Shown: positions 7,427 through 16,041, counted from the stretch's first letter. The stretch: DNA of 30,479 bases from ATZT02 sp964639395 (GCA_964639395.1 CAZXCT010000006.1:1-30479), one strand, 5' to 3'. Made by a program: numbers and translations. The notes: generated from the letters alone by a model not told the origin.

Positions 7427-7582
7427 ATGACAAAATGGGAATATATAACTGTGCCAGTATTAGTACACGCTACAAAACAAATTTTAGACAACTGGGGATC
7501 TGAAGGCTGGGAGTTAGTTCAAATAATTCCTGGGATGAATCCTGAAAACCTAGTAGCTTATTTCAAAAGACCTATTGGATAA
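7427..7582 (+). CDS. Small DUF4177-type protein (Rv3678A-like)
   Basis: This is a 51-residue frame running from the ATG at 7427 to a TAA at 7580-7582. The product starts MTKWEYITVPVLVHATKQIL and continues with a GWELVQIIPG core and an AYFKRP ending. That pattern is the DUF4177 fold, small soluble proteins of unknown function, and closely resembles the small protein encoded between whiB4 and the RidA gene in mycobacteria. It begins 9 nt after whiB and ends 2 nt before the RidA-like ATG, so the three are almost certainly co-transcribed. It is short enough to be missed by length-filtered gene calling. Confidence 0.85.
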   Translation: MTKWEYITVPVLVHATKQILDNWGSEGWELVQIIPGMNPENLVAYFKRPIG

Positions 7583-7584
7583 TA

Positions 7585-8043
7585 ATGGGAAACATTGAAA
7601 ATAAATTAAATTCTTTAGGGATTCAATTACCCGAGGCTCCTAAGCCATTAGCGGCATACTTACCGGCTAAGCAAACTGGCAACTTAGTTTTTACAGCAGG
7701 GCAATTACCAATGGTTGACGGTAATTTAATTGCGACTGGTTTATTGGGTAAAGACATTGAAGTAGAAGCCGCAAAAGCTGCCGCGAAAATTTGTGTAATT
7801 AATGCGCTCTCAGCGGTAAAAGGTGTGATTGGCGACTTAGACAAGATCAAGCAAGTTGTGCGAGTTGTTGGCTATGTGGCGAGCATGCCTGACTTCACGC
7901 AGCAGCCAGCAATCGTAAACGGGGCAAGTGAATTATTGCTTGAGGTTTTTGGTGAAGCTGGGCGCCATGCTAGAAGCGCAATCGGCGTTGCGGTATTACC
8001 GTTAAATGCCGCGGTCGAAATCGAACTAACCGTAGAAGTTTAA
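7585..8043 (+). CDS. RidA/YjgF-family protein (Rv3678c-like)
   Basis: The protein has 152 residues of the YjgF/YER057c/UK114 fold, in the longer subgroup whose members carry the LVFTAGQLPMVDG strand pair (33-45). A GRHARSAIGVAVLPLNAAVEIE ending (about 125-146) includes the Arg and Glu that line the subunit-interface pocket. RidA proteins form trimers and hydrolyse reactive enamine/imine intermediates released by PLP enzymes. This subgroup is less well characterised, so the exact substrate is open. It follows the DUF4177 gene after 2 nt and its stop lies 2 nt from the stop of the convergent crp gene. Confidence 0.88.
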   Translation: MGNIENKLNSLGIQLPEAPKPLAAYLPAKQTGNLVFTAGQLPMVDGNLIATGLLGKDIEVEAAKAAAKICVINALSAVKGVIGDLDKIKQVVRVVGYVASMPDFTQQPAIVNGASELLLEVFGEAGRHARSAIGVAVLPLNAAVEIELTVEV

Positions 8044-8045
8044 AA

Positions 8046-8720
8046 CTATCTAGCTCTACGCTCTAAACGCTCAGTATCAACTAACAGCACTGCTCGCGGC
8101 TCAAGTTTTACCCATCCTCTTTGCGCAAATTCAGCTAAAGCTTTATTTACGGTTTCTCTAGAGGCGCCAACTAATTGGGCTAATTCTTCTTGCGTCATAT
8201 CGTGCGAAACATATAAACCATCATCGCGCCGGGTGCCAAACTTTTCACTTAATTCTAATAAAGCCTTAGCAACGCGTCCTGGCACATCTGAAAAAACTAA
8301 ATCTGCTAGCGCTTCATTTGTCCTACGTAGTCGCTGCGCGAGTGCTTCTAATAATGCTTTACTTACCCCAGGGCGTCCTTCTAACCATGGGCCTAAATCT
8401 TCATGGCCTAATCCCAAAACTTTTGAATCTGTAATGGCAGTAGCAGTTGCGGTGCGTGGGCCTGGATCAAATAAAGATAATTCACCAAACATTTCACCCG
8501 GCCCTAATACAGCCAACAAACTTTCGCGTCCATCACCTGAGGTGGTGCCAAGTTTGAATTTGCCTTCAACAATTACATATAAACGATCCCCGGGATCACC
8601 CTCTACAAAAAGTTCATCACCACGTGAGAGGTTTACCTCAATCATGGTTGAACGTAAGGCTGCGGCCGCTTCTTTATCTAAGGCCAAAAACAGCGGGGCT
8701 TGCGAGAGGACGTCTTCCAT
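8046..8720 (-). CDS. crp: CRP/FNR-family transcriptional regulator (cAMP receptor protein, Rv3676-like)
   Basis: The protein has 224 residues. The N-terminal cyclic-nucleotide domain (about 1-115) contains the phosphate-binding cassette GEMFGELSLFDPGPRTATAT (75-94), with Glu80, Arg89 and Thr90 placed as in cAMP-binding CRPs. A long dimer helix (about 116-145) follows. The C-terminal winged helix has the recognition segment QEELAQLVGASRETVNKAL (177-195), whose Arg188-Glu189 typically read the TGTGA half-site. No FNR cysteine cluster is present. It should bind cAMP and control carbon and stress genes from the cytoplasm. An AAAAGGTG ribosome site lies just before the ATG. It is divergent from nth with about 60 bp between starts, the same arrangement as the mycobacterial crp-nth region. 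Confidence 0.93.
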   Translation of the reverse strand: MEDVLSQAPLFLALDKEAAAALRSTMIEVNLSRGDELFVEGDPGDRLYVIVEGKFKLGTTSGDGRESLLAVLGPGEMFGELSLFDPGPRTATATAITDSKVLGLGHEDLGPWLEGRPGVSKALLEALAQRLRRTNEALADLVFSDVPGRVAKALLELSEKFGTRRDDGLYVSHDMTQEELAQLVGASRETVNKALAEFAQRGWVKLEPRAVLLVDTERLERRAR

Positions 8721-8780
8721 TTTTCACCTTTTTTAGCGTGTGCTACCCCTTAAGTTTATCAGCGAAGTAGTCTTACGGAT

Positions 8781-9530
8781 ATGGCGGTTAAATCAAGTAA
8801 AACAAGTAAAAAAGAAACTGCTGGACTTAAAAGCGAAACTTTTGAACAAAAGCAAAAGCGGGCAATGCAGATTTATCGGGGGCTAAAAAAGCTTTACCCT
8901 AACGCACATTGTGAACTTAACTTTAAAAACCCACTACAACTTTTAGTCGCCACTATTTTGGCCGCGCAATGCACAGACAAACGAGTCAATACAGTCACCC
9001 CGGAATTATTTAAAAAATACAAAAATGCGCAAGCTTTTGCCGGTGCTAATCGAAAAGAGCTTGAAACGCTGGTGCAATCAACTGGATTTTTTAGAAATAA
9101 AGCCACCAGCATTTTAAATATGGCCCAAAAAGTTTGTGCAGATCATGGCGGAAAAATCCCCGACAACATGGACGATTTGGTGAAACTTCCAGGGGTTGGC
9201 AGAAAAACTGCCAACGTTGTTTTAGGTGAAGCGTATGGCAAGCCCGGCATAACAGTTGATACTCATTTTGGGCGATTAAGCAGAAGGTTTGGTTGGACGA
9301 AGCAAACCGATCCGGTCAAAGTCGAATTTGAGATTGCCGAATTAATCGCACCAAAATATTGGACAGAGTTATCTCAGTTAATTATTTGGCACGGCAGAAG
9401 AAGGTGTCACGCACGAAAGCCTGCCTGTGGGGCTTGTGCGATTTCTAATCTCTGCCCCGCCTTTGGCGAAGGCCCGATAGATAAAGCGATAGCACTAAAA
9501 TTAGTTAAAAACGATTCGGATTTTAAATGA
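8781..9530 (+). CDS. nth: Endonuclease III (DNA glycosylase/AP lyase)
   Basis: The protein has 249 residues. The helix-hairpin-helix LPGVGRKTANVVLG (136-149) contains catalytic Lys142, and TVDTH contains catalytic Asp160. The [4Fe-4S] cluster ligands are Cys209, Cys216, Cys219 and Cys225, in the canonical C-x6-C-x2-C-x5-C spacing. It excises oxidised pyrimidines and cleaves the strand at abasic sites in base excision repair. The N-terminal 25 residues are Lys/Ser-rich and longer than in E. coli Nth, so the true start might lie slightly downstream. It overlaps the MarP gene by 4 bp (ATGA), implying translational coupling. Confidence 0.95.
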   Translation: MAVKSSKTSKKETAGLKSETFEQKQKRAMQIYRGLKKLYPNAHCELNFKNPLQLLVATILAAQCTDKRVNTVTPELFKKYKNAQAFAGANRKELETLVQSTGFFRNKATSILNMAQKVCADHGGKIPDNMDDLVKLPGVGRKTANVVLGEAYGKPGITVDTHFGRLSRRFGWTKQTDPVKVEFEIAELIAPKYWTELSQLIIWHGRRRCHARKPACGACAISNLCPAFGEGPIDKAIALKLVKNDSDFK

Positions 9531-10723
9531 GCATATTTGATATTGGAGTATTGGCCGCCACGATTTTATTTGGCTGGACAGGATTTCGGCGCGGCCTAAT
9601 TAAAACTATTTTTGGGGTAGTTGGTTTGGTCGTTGGTGCGGTTGCGGCAGTGTTGTTATTGCCACGCGCTTTGGAATATTTAGAAATATCTGAACTTCCG
9701 TTTAGGCCTTATTTAGGTTTATTTGTGATATTTGGCGGCGCTTCAATCGGGTCATTTATCTTTGGAAAAGTTGCAACAATGTTGCGAATTATTTTATTTC
9801 CGTTTCCTTTTCTAAAATTTTTTGATGCCTTAGCCGGATTAATAGTTGCAGTTGGTGCGGTAATGGTTGCTACCTGGACTTTGGCTAGCGCACTATTAGA
9901 TGTCCGTAGTGAAACTTTTGCTACGCAAGTTGAAAATTCGATTATTTATAAAGAACTTGATGAAAGACTGCCAGCGCAGTTAAAGCGCTTTCCTGAATTT
10001 ATGCAAAGCGCAATAAGTTCATCCCCCTTGCCAGCAGTGTTCTCTAATCTCATGCAAGCAGTAGATACTGCCGCACCTGAAGTCACGCCAATTGCAACAC
10101 CCGAGTTAGTTTTAGTGGCAGCAAAATCAATTGTAAAAATAGATGGCATTGCCGAAAGTTGTAACGCGGCAATGAGTGGAACAGGTTTTTTAGTAGCACC
10201 AGAGCGCGTTATAACTAATGCGCACGTGGTAGCAGGTGTAACAGAACCATATATTTCATTTGAAGGGGCGGATAGTTCATATCTTGGTCGGGTAATTGCA
10301 ATTGATCGAGAGATAGACGTTGCAGTGGTTTATGTACCAGGATTAACCGGAAAACCTTTATCTTTTATTGGCCCAGTAGAAATTAATGACACAAGTTTTA
10401 TTGCCGGGTTTCCAGGTGGGGGCGAACTATCGGTAACTAACGGAGTAATTGCAGCAAATTTTGCGGCAAGTGGAAAAGATATTGACAATGAAAAAGAAGT
10501 TGTTAGAGAAGTAATTGTTTTTGGTGGCAACGTTAAAGCCGGAAACTCTGGTGGGCCGCTGCTGAGCTCAGATGGTCAAGTGTACGGAGTTATTTTTGCA
10601 GCAGATGCAGTTCATAAAAATACTGGCTACGCCTTGGCGCCTAGTGAAGTTACATCAATGATTAGTGATGCGGCTGGCAAACTAGATCAAATTAACACCG
10701 GTGGGTGTGCGGCAATTGACTAA
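9527..10723 (+). CDS. marP: MarP-type membrane serine protease (CvpA domain plus trypsin-like domain)
   Basis: The protein has 398 residues. The N-terminal CvpA-like region (about 1-125) contains four hydrophobic segments. A linker is followed by an extracytoplasmic chymotrypsin-like protease domain (about 195-398). The triad is His233 (ITNAHVVAG), Asp264 (REIDVAVV) and Ser341 (AGNSGGPLL), in nearly the same positions as in M. tuberculosis MarP. Cys212 and Cys394 correspond to the disulfide that MarP uses to control activity. MarP protects mycobacteria at low pH by processing the peptidoglycan hydrolase RipA; whether the same holds here is inference. It is coupled to nth by a 4-bp overlap and its last 4 bp overlap the convergent holin-like gene. 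Confidence 0.93.
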   Translation: MSIFDIGVLAATILFGWTGFRRGLIKTIFGVVGLVVGAVAAVLLLPRALEYLEISELPFRPYLGLFVIFGGASIGSFIFGKVATMLRIILFPFPFLKFFDALAGLIVAVGAVMVATWTLASALLDVRSETFATQVENSIIYKELDERLPAQLKRFPEFMQSAISSSPLPAVFSNLMQAVDTAAPEVTPIATPELVLVAAKSIVKIDGIAESCNAAMSGTGFLVAPERVITNAHVVAGVTEPYISFEGADSSYLGRVIAIDREIDVAVVYVPGLTGKPLSFIGPVEINDTSFIAGFPGGGELSVTNGVIAANFAASGKDIDNEKEVVREVIVFGGNVKAGNSGGPLLSSDGQVYGVIFAADAVHKNTGYALAPSEVTSMISDAAGKLDQINTGGCAAID

Positions 10724-11187
10724 CTTAAATCTTTAAACTTTTCAATCGTTGGTGGGAGTTCTGAATCATCTAAAGTGTTCCAACTCGCATCGTGTGATGG
10801 GCGCTTAATGTTATCTTTTAAATATTGACGCGTTTCTTTTGCTAATTGACTGGCTTCTTTGGTGCCACGCATTTTCTTAAATGATTTGACGCCGAGCGCT
10901 AAAAGTAAAATTGCTAACACCACCATAAAGATTGCTACCAATAAAAATGCTGCCCAGGTTGGTAATCCAAGGGCACTCAAGCCAAAAGCGGCCGCAATAA
11001 GTAAAAACAACAGCGAAACGATTACTAAAATAAATGCCACAATAAAGTAAGCGCTACCGGCGGTAAATTTTTTAAATGAATCAACGATGCCCTCTTTGGC
11101 AAGCTGAATTTCTTTTTGAATAATTGTGGCTAGATCATCAATTGATTGCAGTATTAGTGCGCGAATTGATTTTTCTTCGTTATTCAT
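10720..11187 (-). CDS. Actinobacterial holin-X-like membrane protein (Rv3669-like)
   Basis: The protein has 155 residues: an amphipathic N-terminal helix (about 5-40), two adjacent membrane helices (about 46-70 and 77-100) joined by a short GLPTW turn, and a charged C-terminal tail. This matches the Putative Actinobacterial Holin-X / phage holin superfamily III proteins. The name is historical: these are chromosomal membrane proteins of unknown function, and nothing around indicates a prophage. It starts 7 nt after the acsA stop on the same strand, with an AAGGA ribosome site inside that junction, so it is probably co-transcribed with acsA. Confidence 0.82.
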   Translation of the reverse strand: MNNEEKSIRALILQSIDDLATIIQKEIQLAKEGIVDSFKKFTAGSAYFIVAFILVIVSLLFLLIAAAFGLSALGLPTWAAFLLVAIFMVVLAILLLALGVKSFKKMRGTKEASQLAKETRQYLKDNIKRPSHDASWNTLDDSELPPTIEKFKDLS

Positions 11188-11194
11188 TTAATCC

Positions 11195-13144
11195 TTAATC
11201 TTCGCTGCCGCTAGACATTCCTTGGCTGATTAGATTCATTACAGTTGGATCTGCCAAAGTAGTGACATCGCCAAGTGTTCTATTTTCAGCAACGTCTCTT
11301 AATAATCTTCTCATAATTTTGCCAGAGCGAGTTTTTGGGACTTCTGCCACAATCAAAATCTTTTTAGGCTTGGCGATTGCACCAATTTCTTTAGCAACGT
11401 GGTCTCTTAATTCTTTAACAGTATCTGGGCCTTCTACAGAGCCTTGTCGCAAAATTACAAACGCTACGATTGCTTGTCCAGTCATTTCATCTGAAGCACC
11501 AACCACGGCGGCTTCTGCCACCATTGGATTAGAAACTAAAGCACTTTCTACTTCTGTTGTTGATATTCGATGACCAGAAACATTCATAACGTCATCTACT
11601 CGACCTAATACCCAAATCGCACCATCTAGGTCTAACTTTGCGCCATCGCCAGCAAAATAAACACCAGAATATTGTGACCAATAAGTTTCTTTATACCTTT
11701 CGTTATCGCCCCAAACCCCGCGCAGCATGCTGGGCCATGGTTCTCGCAAAGTTAAATATCCACCCTTTCCATTACCTAAAACTTCACCTTTGTCATTTAC
11801 GATTGCGGCAGAAATTCCTGGCAGAGGTTTCATGGCTGATCCAGGTTTTGTTTCAGTAACTCCAGGCAGCGGAGAAATCATGATTGCTCCGGTTTCAGTT
11901 TGCCACCAGGTGTCAACAATTGGTGTTTTACCTGAACCAATCACTTCGCGATACCAAATCCATGCTTCAGGATTAATTGGCTCACCAACTGAACCGAGAA
12001 GTTTTAAACTCGACAAATCGTGTTGGGCTGGTAGATCGTTGCCCCATTTCATAAATGTTCTGATTGCAGTTGGTGCGGTATAAAGAATTGAAACTTTGTA
12101 TTTTTCAACTAATTCCCACCAGCGCGCTTTATGAGGGGTGTCAGGTGTTCCTTCATAAATTAATTGTGTGGCGCGATTTGCTAAGGGCCCGTAAACCACA
12201 TAAGAATGTCCGGTAATCCAACCAACATCTGCGGTGCACCAATAAATATCTTTATCGGGCTTTAAATCAAAAACATTAAAGTGAGTGAATGCGGCTTGCG
12301 TTAAGTAACCACCAGAGGTATGCAAAATGCCTTTGGGTTTACCGGTTGTGCCTGATGTGTAAAGAATAAAAAGTGGGGTTTCACTATCAAAAAATTCAGG
12401 AGTATGTTTAGTTGATTGTTTTTCAACTAAGTCATGCCACCAAATATCCTTTTCAGTAAATGCGACTTCATTGTTGCAACGCTTAACAACTAAAACCTTT
12501 TCAACAGTGGGCGATTGCTTAACGGCTTCATCAACAGCTGGTTTGAGGGCAAAGGCACTTCCTTTACGAAATCCTCCGTCAGCAGTAATAACAAGTTTGG
12601 CACTCGCATCAGCAATTCTGCTACGTAGCGCTTCTGCACTAAAGCCACCAAAAACTACTGAGTGAATAGCGCCAATTCGTGCACACGCCAACATTGCGAT
12701 TGTTGCTTCTGGAATCATCGGTAAATAAATTGCAACCCGATCACCTTTTTTTATTCCAATCTCAATTAAAGCGTTTGCAGCTTTTGAAACTTCATCTTTA
12801 AGTTGTGCATAAGTAATTGTGCGCGTATCTCCGGGCTCACCTTCAAAATAGAGCGCAACTTGATCCCCGTGACCAGACTCAACATGTCTATCCACGCAGT
12901 TATAAGCGACATTTAACTCACCACCAACAAACCATTTGGCAAAAGGAGCATTTGACCAGTCAAGAATTTGATTCCATTTTTTATGCCAACTAAGTCGCTC
13001 AGCTTGTGACTCCCAAAATTTCAATCGATCGGCTGAAGCGTCGCTATACATTTGCGCTTTGGCGTTTGCTTGTGCGGCGAATTCGGCACTCGGTGGGTAA
13101 AGCCGACTTTCGGTGCTTAGATTTTCTAAAGATTCGCTATTCAT
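11195..13144 (-). CDS. acsA: Acetyl-CoA synthetase (AMP-forming)
   Basis: The protein has 649 residues from the ATG at 13144, preceded by GGGGGCAGG; an in-frame ATG at 13156 lacks such a site. It activates acetate with ATP to acetyl-AMP and then acetyl-CoA in the cytosol, feeding acetate into central metabolism. Visible features are the ACS N-terminal entry domain (GELNVAYNCVDRH), the adenylate-forming P-loop LYTSGTTGKPKGILH, DTWWQTETGAI, and the GRVDDVMNVSGHRIST hinge. The C-terminal motif KTRSGKIMRR contains catalytic Lys609, the usual target of regulatory acetylation. The length equals the family norm. It diverges from the ssd-tad operon, and the shared upstream region carries a DnaA-box-like sequence. 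CRP nearby is a plausible regulator, though I found no clear CRP site. Confidence 0.95.
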   Translation of the reverse strand: MNSESLENLSTESRLYPPSAEFAAQANAKAQMYSDASADRLKFWESQAERLSWHKKWNQILDWSNAPFAKWFVGGELNVAYNCVDRHVESGHGDQVALYFEGEPGDTRTITYAQLKDEVSKAANALIEIGIKKGDRVAIYLPMIPEATIAMLACARIGAIHSVVFGGFSAEALRSRIADASAKLVITADGGFRKGSAFALKPAVDEAVKQSPTVEKVLVVKRCNNEVAFTEKDIWWHDLVEKQSTKHTPEFFDSETPLFILYTSGTTGKPKGILHTSGGYLTQAAFTHFNVFDLKPDKDIYWCTADVGWITGHSYVVYGPLANRATQLIYEGTPDTPHKARWWELVEKYKVSILYTAPTAIRTFMKWGNDLPAQHDLSSLKLLGSVGEPINPEAWIWYREVIGSGKTPIVDTWWQTETGAIMISPLPGVTETKPGSAMKPLPGISAAIVNDKGEVLGNGKGGYLTLREPWPSMLRGVWGDNERYKETYWSQYSGVYFAGDGAKLDLDGAIWVLGRVDDVMNVSGHRISTTEVESALVSNPMVAEAAVVGASDEMTGQAIVAFVILRQGSVEGPDTVKELRDHVAKEIGAIAKPKKILIVAEVPKTRSGKIMRRLLRDVAENRTLGDVTTLADPTVMNLISQGMSSGSED

Positions 13145-13217
13145 GCCTGCCCCCATCGTCTGATTGAGATGACTATTCTCGCCAACTAATCCGGAGCCTA
13201 CTGCAGCACGCTAATGG

Positions 13218-13226
13218 TTATCCACA
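13218..13226 (+). promoter_or_regulatory. DnaA-box-like sequence upstream of ssd
   Basis: TTATCCACA, an exact match to the classical DnaA box, lies in the acsA/ssd divergent region 70 bp before the ssd start. Two related boxes lie before the pilin gene. No dnaA, dnaN or rpmH gene is near, so this is not obviously oriC. Function is inferred from sequence only. Confidence 0.45.
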
Positions 13227-13270
13227 GAATTAAACCCCCACTTGCGCCACGGCAGGGATTTTTTGCATTC

Positions 13271-13286
13271 TTTATGTCCACATAAA
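13271..13286. repeat. Perfect inverted repeat overlapping the ssd ribosome binding site
   Basis: TTTATGT-CC-ACATAAA is a perfect 7-bp inverted repeat with a 2-bp centre. Its right arm runs into the AAAGGAG ribosome site (13284-13290) of ssd. It may be a repressor operator or a translation-blocking hairpin. Confidence 0.5.
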
Positions 13287-13295
13287 GGAGCCTTG

Positions 13296-14276
13296 ATGCC
13301 ACAGGTGTTGATTTCAATCTCAGATGTAAAACTCAAGACGGAAGTTATCGGCTTAGTAAACGCGGCTGCAATCTCACAAACTAATGAGCTAAAAAATGCG
13401 GATTTAGCTATTTTTGAATTGAATAAACCCTTACCAGCAAAATCCGTTACACCATTTGTTTTAGTTAGCGATACAAATGCAGATTTAGCGGATTATAAAT
13501 ATGCCATTAAACACGGGGCACTTGATTTGATTGAGTTACCAAAAGAGTCAGCAATCTTGTTGCAAAAACTTAGTGAATTAGAAAGTAATAAAAATATTCG
13601 CGCTAAAACTTTGGCAGTTGTTTCAGGTTGTGGTGGTGCAGGCGCCTCAACTATTGCCGCGATGGCAGCTTGGGGATTGCGCCGAAGATTTCAAACGGTA
13701 TTAGTTGATTTAGCCCCAAATGGCGGTGGGATCGATGTGATTTTTGGCCAAGAAAAAAATCTAGCGTCACGCTGGCGTGATTTTGCAAATTCTCACGGTG
13801 AAATTCCATCTAAAACTTTTCAAACAGAATTACCACAAATTGAAAGTCTGACCTTGATGAGTCATGATCGCAGCGAAATAGCAGAGGATAAAGAAGTAAA
13901 CAAAAAAGTATTGATTTCACTTTTTCAAGCTTTTGAGCTTGCGGTAGTTGATTTAGAGATTCAAAACCTAAAGCATCTTAATTTTCAAGAAGTTGTTTTA
14001 GTTTGTACAAATACTGTCAAGTCAGTCGCGGCAGCCGTAAAGAAGGTTTCGCAGATTCAAGCACTTGGCTTTACCCCAAAACTAATAGTGAGAGAGCTCG
14101 CGGGCGGTGATGTTGCTGCTGCAAAAATTGCGCAAGCTTTAAAGATTGAATTGATTGCAGAAATTACTACCGAGACGCAATTTCAAAAAGATTTAGATCG
14201 CGGTGATTTTATTAATTCAAGAAGCAAGAATTTTAAAATTATTACTAGCGCTTTTGAAAAGCTTGCCGCAGCATGA
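13296..14276 (+). CDS. ssd: Ssd/CpaE-like Tad pilus ATPase of the MinD/ParA superfamily, with degenerate P-loop
   Basis: The protein has 326 residues from the ATG at 13296, five bases after AAAGGAG; the frame is open upstream but the ribosome site decides the start. An N-terminal receiver-like region (about 1-95) precedes a MinD/ParA-like domain. The deviant Walker A motif reads SGCGGAGAST (110-119): both the signature lysine (Cys112) and the P-loop lysine (Ala117) are replaced. The A' motif is VDLAPNGGG (137-145). Mycobacterial Ssd and CpaE-type proteins have related sequences and sit at the head of Tad loci, where CpaE proteins position the pilus machine at the pole; Ssd also affects septation. 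ATP binding or hydrolysis is doubtful here. It overlaps tadA by 4 bp. Confidence 0.88.
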   Translation: MPQVLISISDVKLKTEVIGLVNAAAISQTNELKNADLAIFELNKPLPAKSVTPFVLVSDTNADLADYKYAIKHGALDLIELPKESAILLQKLSELESNKNIRAKTLAVVSGCGGAGASTIAAMAAWGLRRRFQTVLVDLAPNGGGIDVIFGQEKNLASRWRDFANSHGEIPSKTFQTELPQIESLTLMSHDRSEIAEDKEVNKKVLISLFQAFELAVVDLEIQNLKHLNFQEVVLVCTNTVKSVAAAVKKVSQIQALGFTPKLIVRELAGGDVAAAKIAQALKIELIAEITTETQFQKDLDRGDFINSRSKNFKIITSAFEKLAAA

Positions 14277-15400
14277 ACAACCGCGATGAATTAAGAGAGC
14301 AAATACAACGCCGCCTCGCGCTAGATAATCAAATGGTCACCTTAGGTACGGTGGCTGCAGCATTACGCACAGAAGGTGTGGTGTTGGGTCATGAAGCACT
14401 TTTAGATTTAGCAGAAAGCATAAAATCTGATTTAACTGGTTTAGGGATTTTGCAACCACTCTTAACTGATAAAACAATCACAGATATTTTGGTAAACGGG
14501 GCTAATCAAGTTTGTGTTGATCGCGGGGATGGGATTGAAGATACCGCCTATAAGTTTGAAAATGACACGCAAGTGCGGCAATTAGCCCAGCGTTTGGCAC
14601 TTTCTGTTGGTAGGCGACTTGATCAGAGTTCACCCTTTGTTGACGCACGATTAGAAAGTGGCATCAGATTACATGCTTGTTTGTTTCCGATTAGTAAACC
14701 TGGCACCAGTATTTCACTTAGAATTCCGCGAGCTAAAACTTTTACGCTTGAAGAGCTAGTTGATTTGGGCACTATAAATCAAGAAATCAAAGAAATACTA
14801 AAAGAAATAATTGTTAAAAAATTTTCATTCGTTATCACCGGTGGCACCGGAAGCGGCAAAACTACTTTGCTAAATACCATGCTTAGTGAATGTGCAGAAA
14901 ACGAAAGAATATTAATCGTGGAAGACTCAAATGAATTAAAACCAAACCATAAATACAGAATTTCTTTAGAAGGGCGTCCAGCGAACTTAGAGGGTAAAGG
15001 TGCGATCACGATGAAGGATTTAATTCGTCAAGCATTAAGAATGCGTCCGGATCGATTGGTGGTGGGTGAAGTTAGGGGCGCTGAAGTCATTGATTGGCTT
15101 TCTGCGCTTAATACCGGCCATGATGGCGGCGCTGGCACGCTTCACGCAAATTCACCACAGGATGTGCCAGTTAGATTTGAATCTTTAGCACTGGCGGCTG
15201 GGTTGAATCGTGATGGTTTACACGCGCAACTTAACTCTGCAATCGAATATGTAATACATATTTCTCGCACCGTCGATGCAAAAAGAATTGTGTCAAGCAT
15301 TGGCAGATGCCGGCTTGACGAAAAAGGCATTGTAAATGTTAAAACTATTTGCACCTATAACGGAGTCAAATCAATTTTAATAAATGATATTGCCGCGTGA
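14273..15400 (+). CDS. tadA: Tad pilus assembly ATPase TadA (type II/IV secretion ATPase)
   Basis: The protein has 375 residues, the usual length for actinobacterial TadA. The N-terminal domain (about 1-150) is followed by the RecA-like core. Walker A is GGTGSGKTT (190-198, Lys196), the Asp box is IVEDSNEL (215-222), Walker B is RLVVGE (261-266, Glu266), and the His box is TGHDGGAGTLHANS (281-294). It is a cytoplasmic hexameric motor that powers polymerisation of Flp-type pili through TadB and TadC. ATGA overlaps on both sides (with ssd and tadB) indicate tight translational coupling. Only one motor is present, so the machine, if complete, resembles the single-ATPase Tad systems. Confidence 0.94.
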   Translation: MNNRDELREQIQRRLALDNQMVTLGTVAAALRTEGVVLGHEALLDLAESIKSDLTGLGILQPLLTDKTITDILVNGANQVCVDRGDGIEDTAYKFENDTQVRQLAQRLALSVGRRLDQSSPFVDARLESGIRLHACLFPISKPGTSISLRIPRAKTFTLEELVDLGTINQEIKEILKEIIVKKFSFVITGGTGSGKTTLLNTMLSECAENERILIVEDSNELKPNHKYRISLEGRPANLEGKGAITMKDLIRQALRMRPDRLVVGEVRGAEVIDWLSALNTGHDGGAGTLHANSPQDVPVRFESLALAAGLNRDGLHAQLNSAIEYVIHISRTVDAKRIVSSIGRCRLDEKGIVNVKTICTYNGVKSILINDIAA

Positions 15401-16041
15401 ACTTTATTTTAATGCTGGCTTGTCTCACTTGTTTCTTTGTGATTTTTGGTAACAAAGGAAACAAAAGATTAAATCATTTATTAAAGCAAAATTTTAGTAA
15501 AAATATTTTTAAAGATAGAAAAATTGAAACTAATTTGCCGGTTGAATGGCTAGATGAATTAGTAGCTAACTTACAAAGTGGTGCACCGGCTAGGGCAGCA
15601 CTAAAAAATTCAATTAAGAATTTGTCACTCCCTTTTACTGAAACAGCTTGCGCAAATGGCACTAGCATCAGCCAGGCGTTAGTTTTGGACAGACCAAACG
15701 ACAGCGTCGCCAAAGCCTTAAGTAGTTGTTGGGATATTTCAGAAGAAGCCGGCGCACCGCTTACTGCGGCGATAGGCCAATTAGCAAAAAGTTTACAAAT
15801 CAAAATTCAGCTAGAGCAAGAATTGCATTCAGCACTTACTCAATCAAAATTAAGTGTTTGGGTGTTAGCGGGATTGCCGGTATTTGGGCTCTTTCTCGCC
15901 GGTGCCGTAGGTGATAATCCATTAGTTTGGCTCTTTGGCAGCAACTTAGGTTTAACGGTTTTAACGCTTGGTTTAATGATGGAACTTTTAGGAATTTTTT
16001 GGGTAAAGCGCATAACTAGCAGTGTGAGTAAATATTTATGA
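15397..16041 (+). CDS. tadB: TadB-like inner-membrane platform protein (type II secretion F family)
   Basis: The protein has 214 residues. An N-terminal membrane helix (about 1-18) precedes a cytoplasmic helical F-domain (about 45-145) and two membrane helices near the C-terminus (about 150-200). The F-domain shows the pattern SGAPARAALKNS and SWDISEEAGAPLTAAI. It is shorter than proteobacterial TadB (about 300), as usual for actinobacterial versions. It should form the membrane platform with TadC and couple the TadA motor to pilin assembly. It is coupled to both neighbours by 4-bp overlaps. Confidence 0.85.
   Translation: MNFILMLACLTCFFVIFGNKGNKRLNHLLKQNFSKNIFKDRKIETNLPVEWLDELVANLQSGAPARAALKNSIKNLSLPFTETACANGTSISQALVLDRPNDSVAKALSSCWDISEEAGAPLTAAIGQLAKSLQIKIQLEQELHSALTQSKLSVWVLAGLPVFGLFLAGAVGDNPLVWLFGSNLGLTVLTLGLMMELLGIFWVKRITSSVSKYL

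Noticed and set aside
10720..11187. Prophage, suggested by the holin-like protein
   Set aside because: Holin-X-like proteins are chromosomal in Actinobacteria, and no capsid, terminase, integrase or lysin gene is nearby.
13145..13156. Upstream ATG of acsA at 13156
   Set aside because: No ribosome site before it; the ATG at 13144 follows a G-rich Shine-Dalgarno-like stretch.
13242..13295. Upstream extension of the ssd frame
   Set aside because: The inverted repeat and AAAGGAG just before ATG 13296 show that this stretch is leader, not coding.
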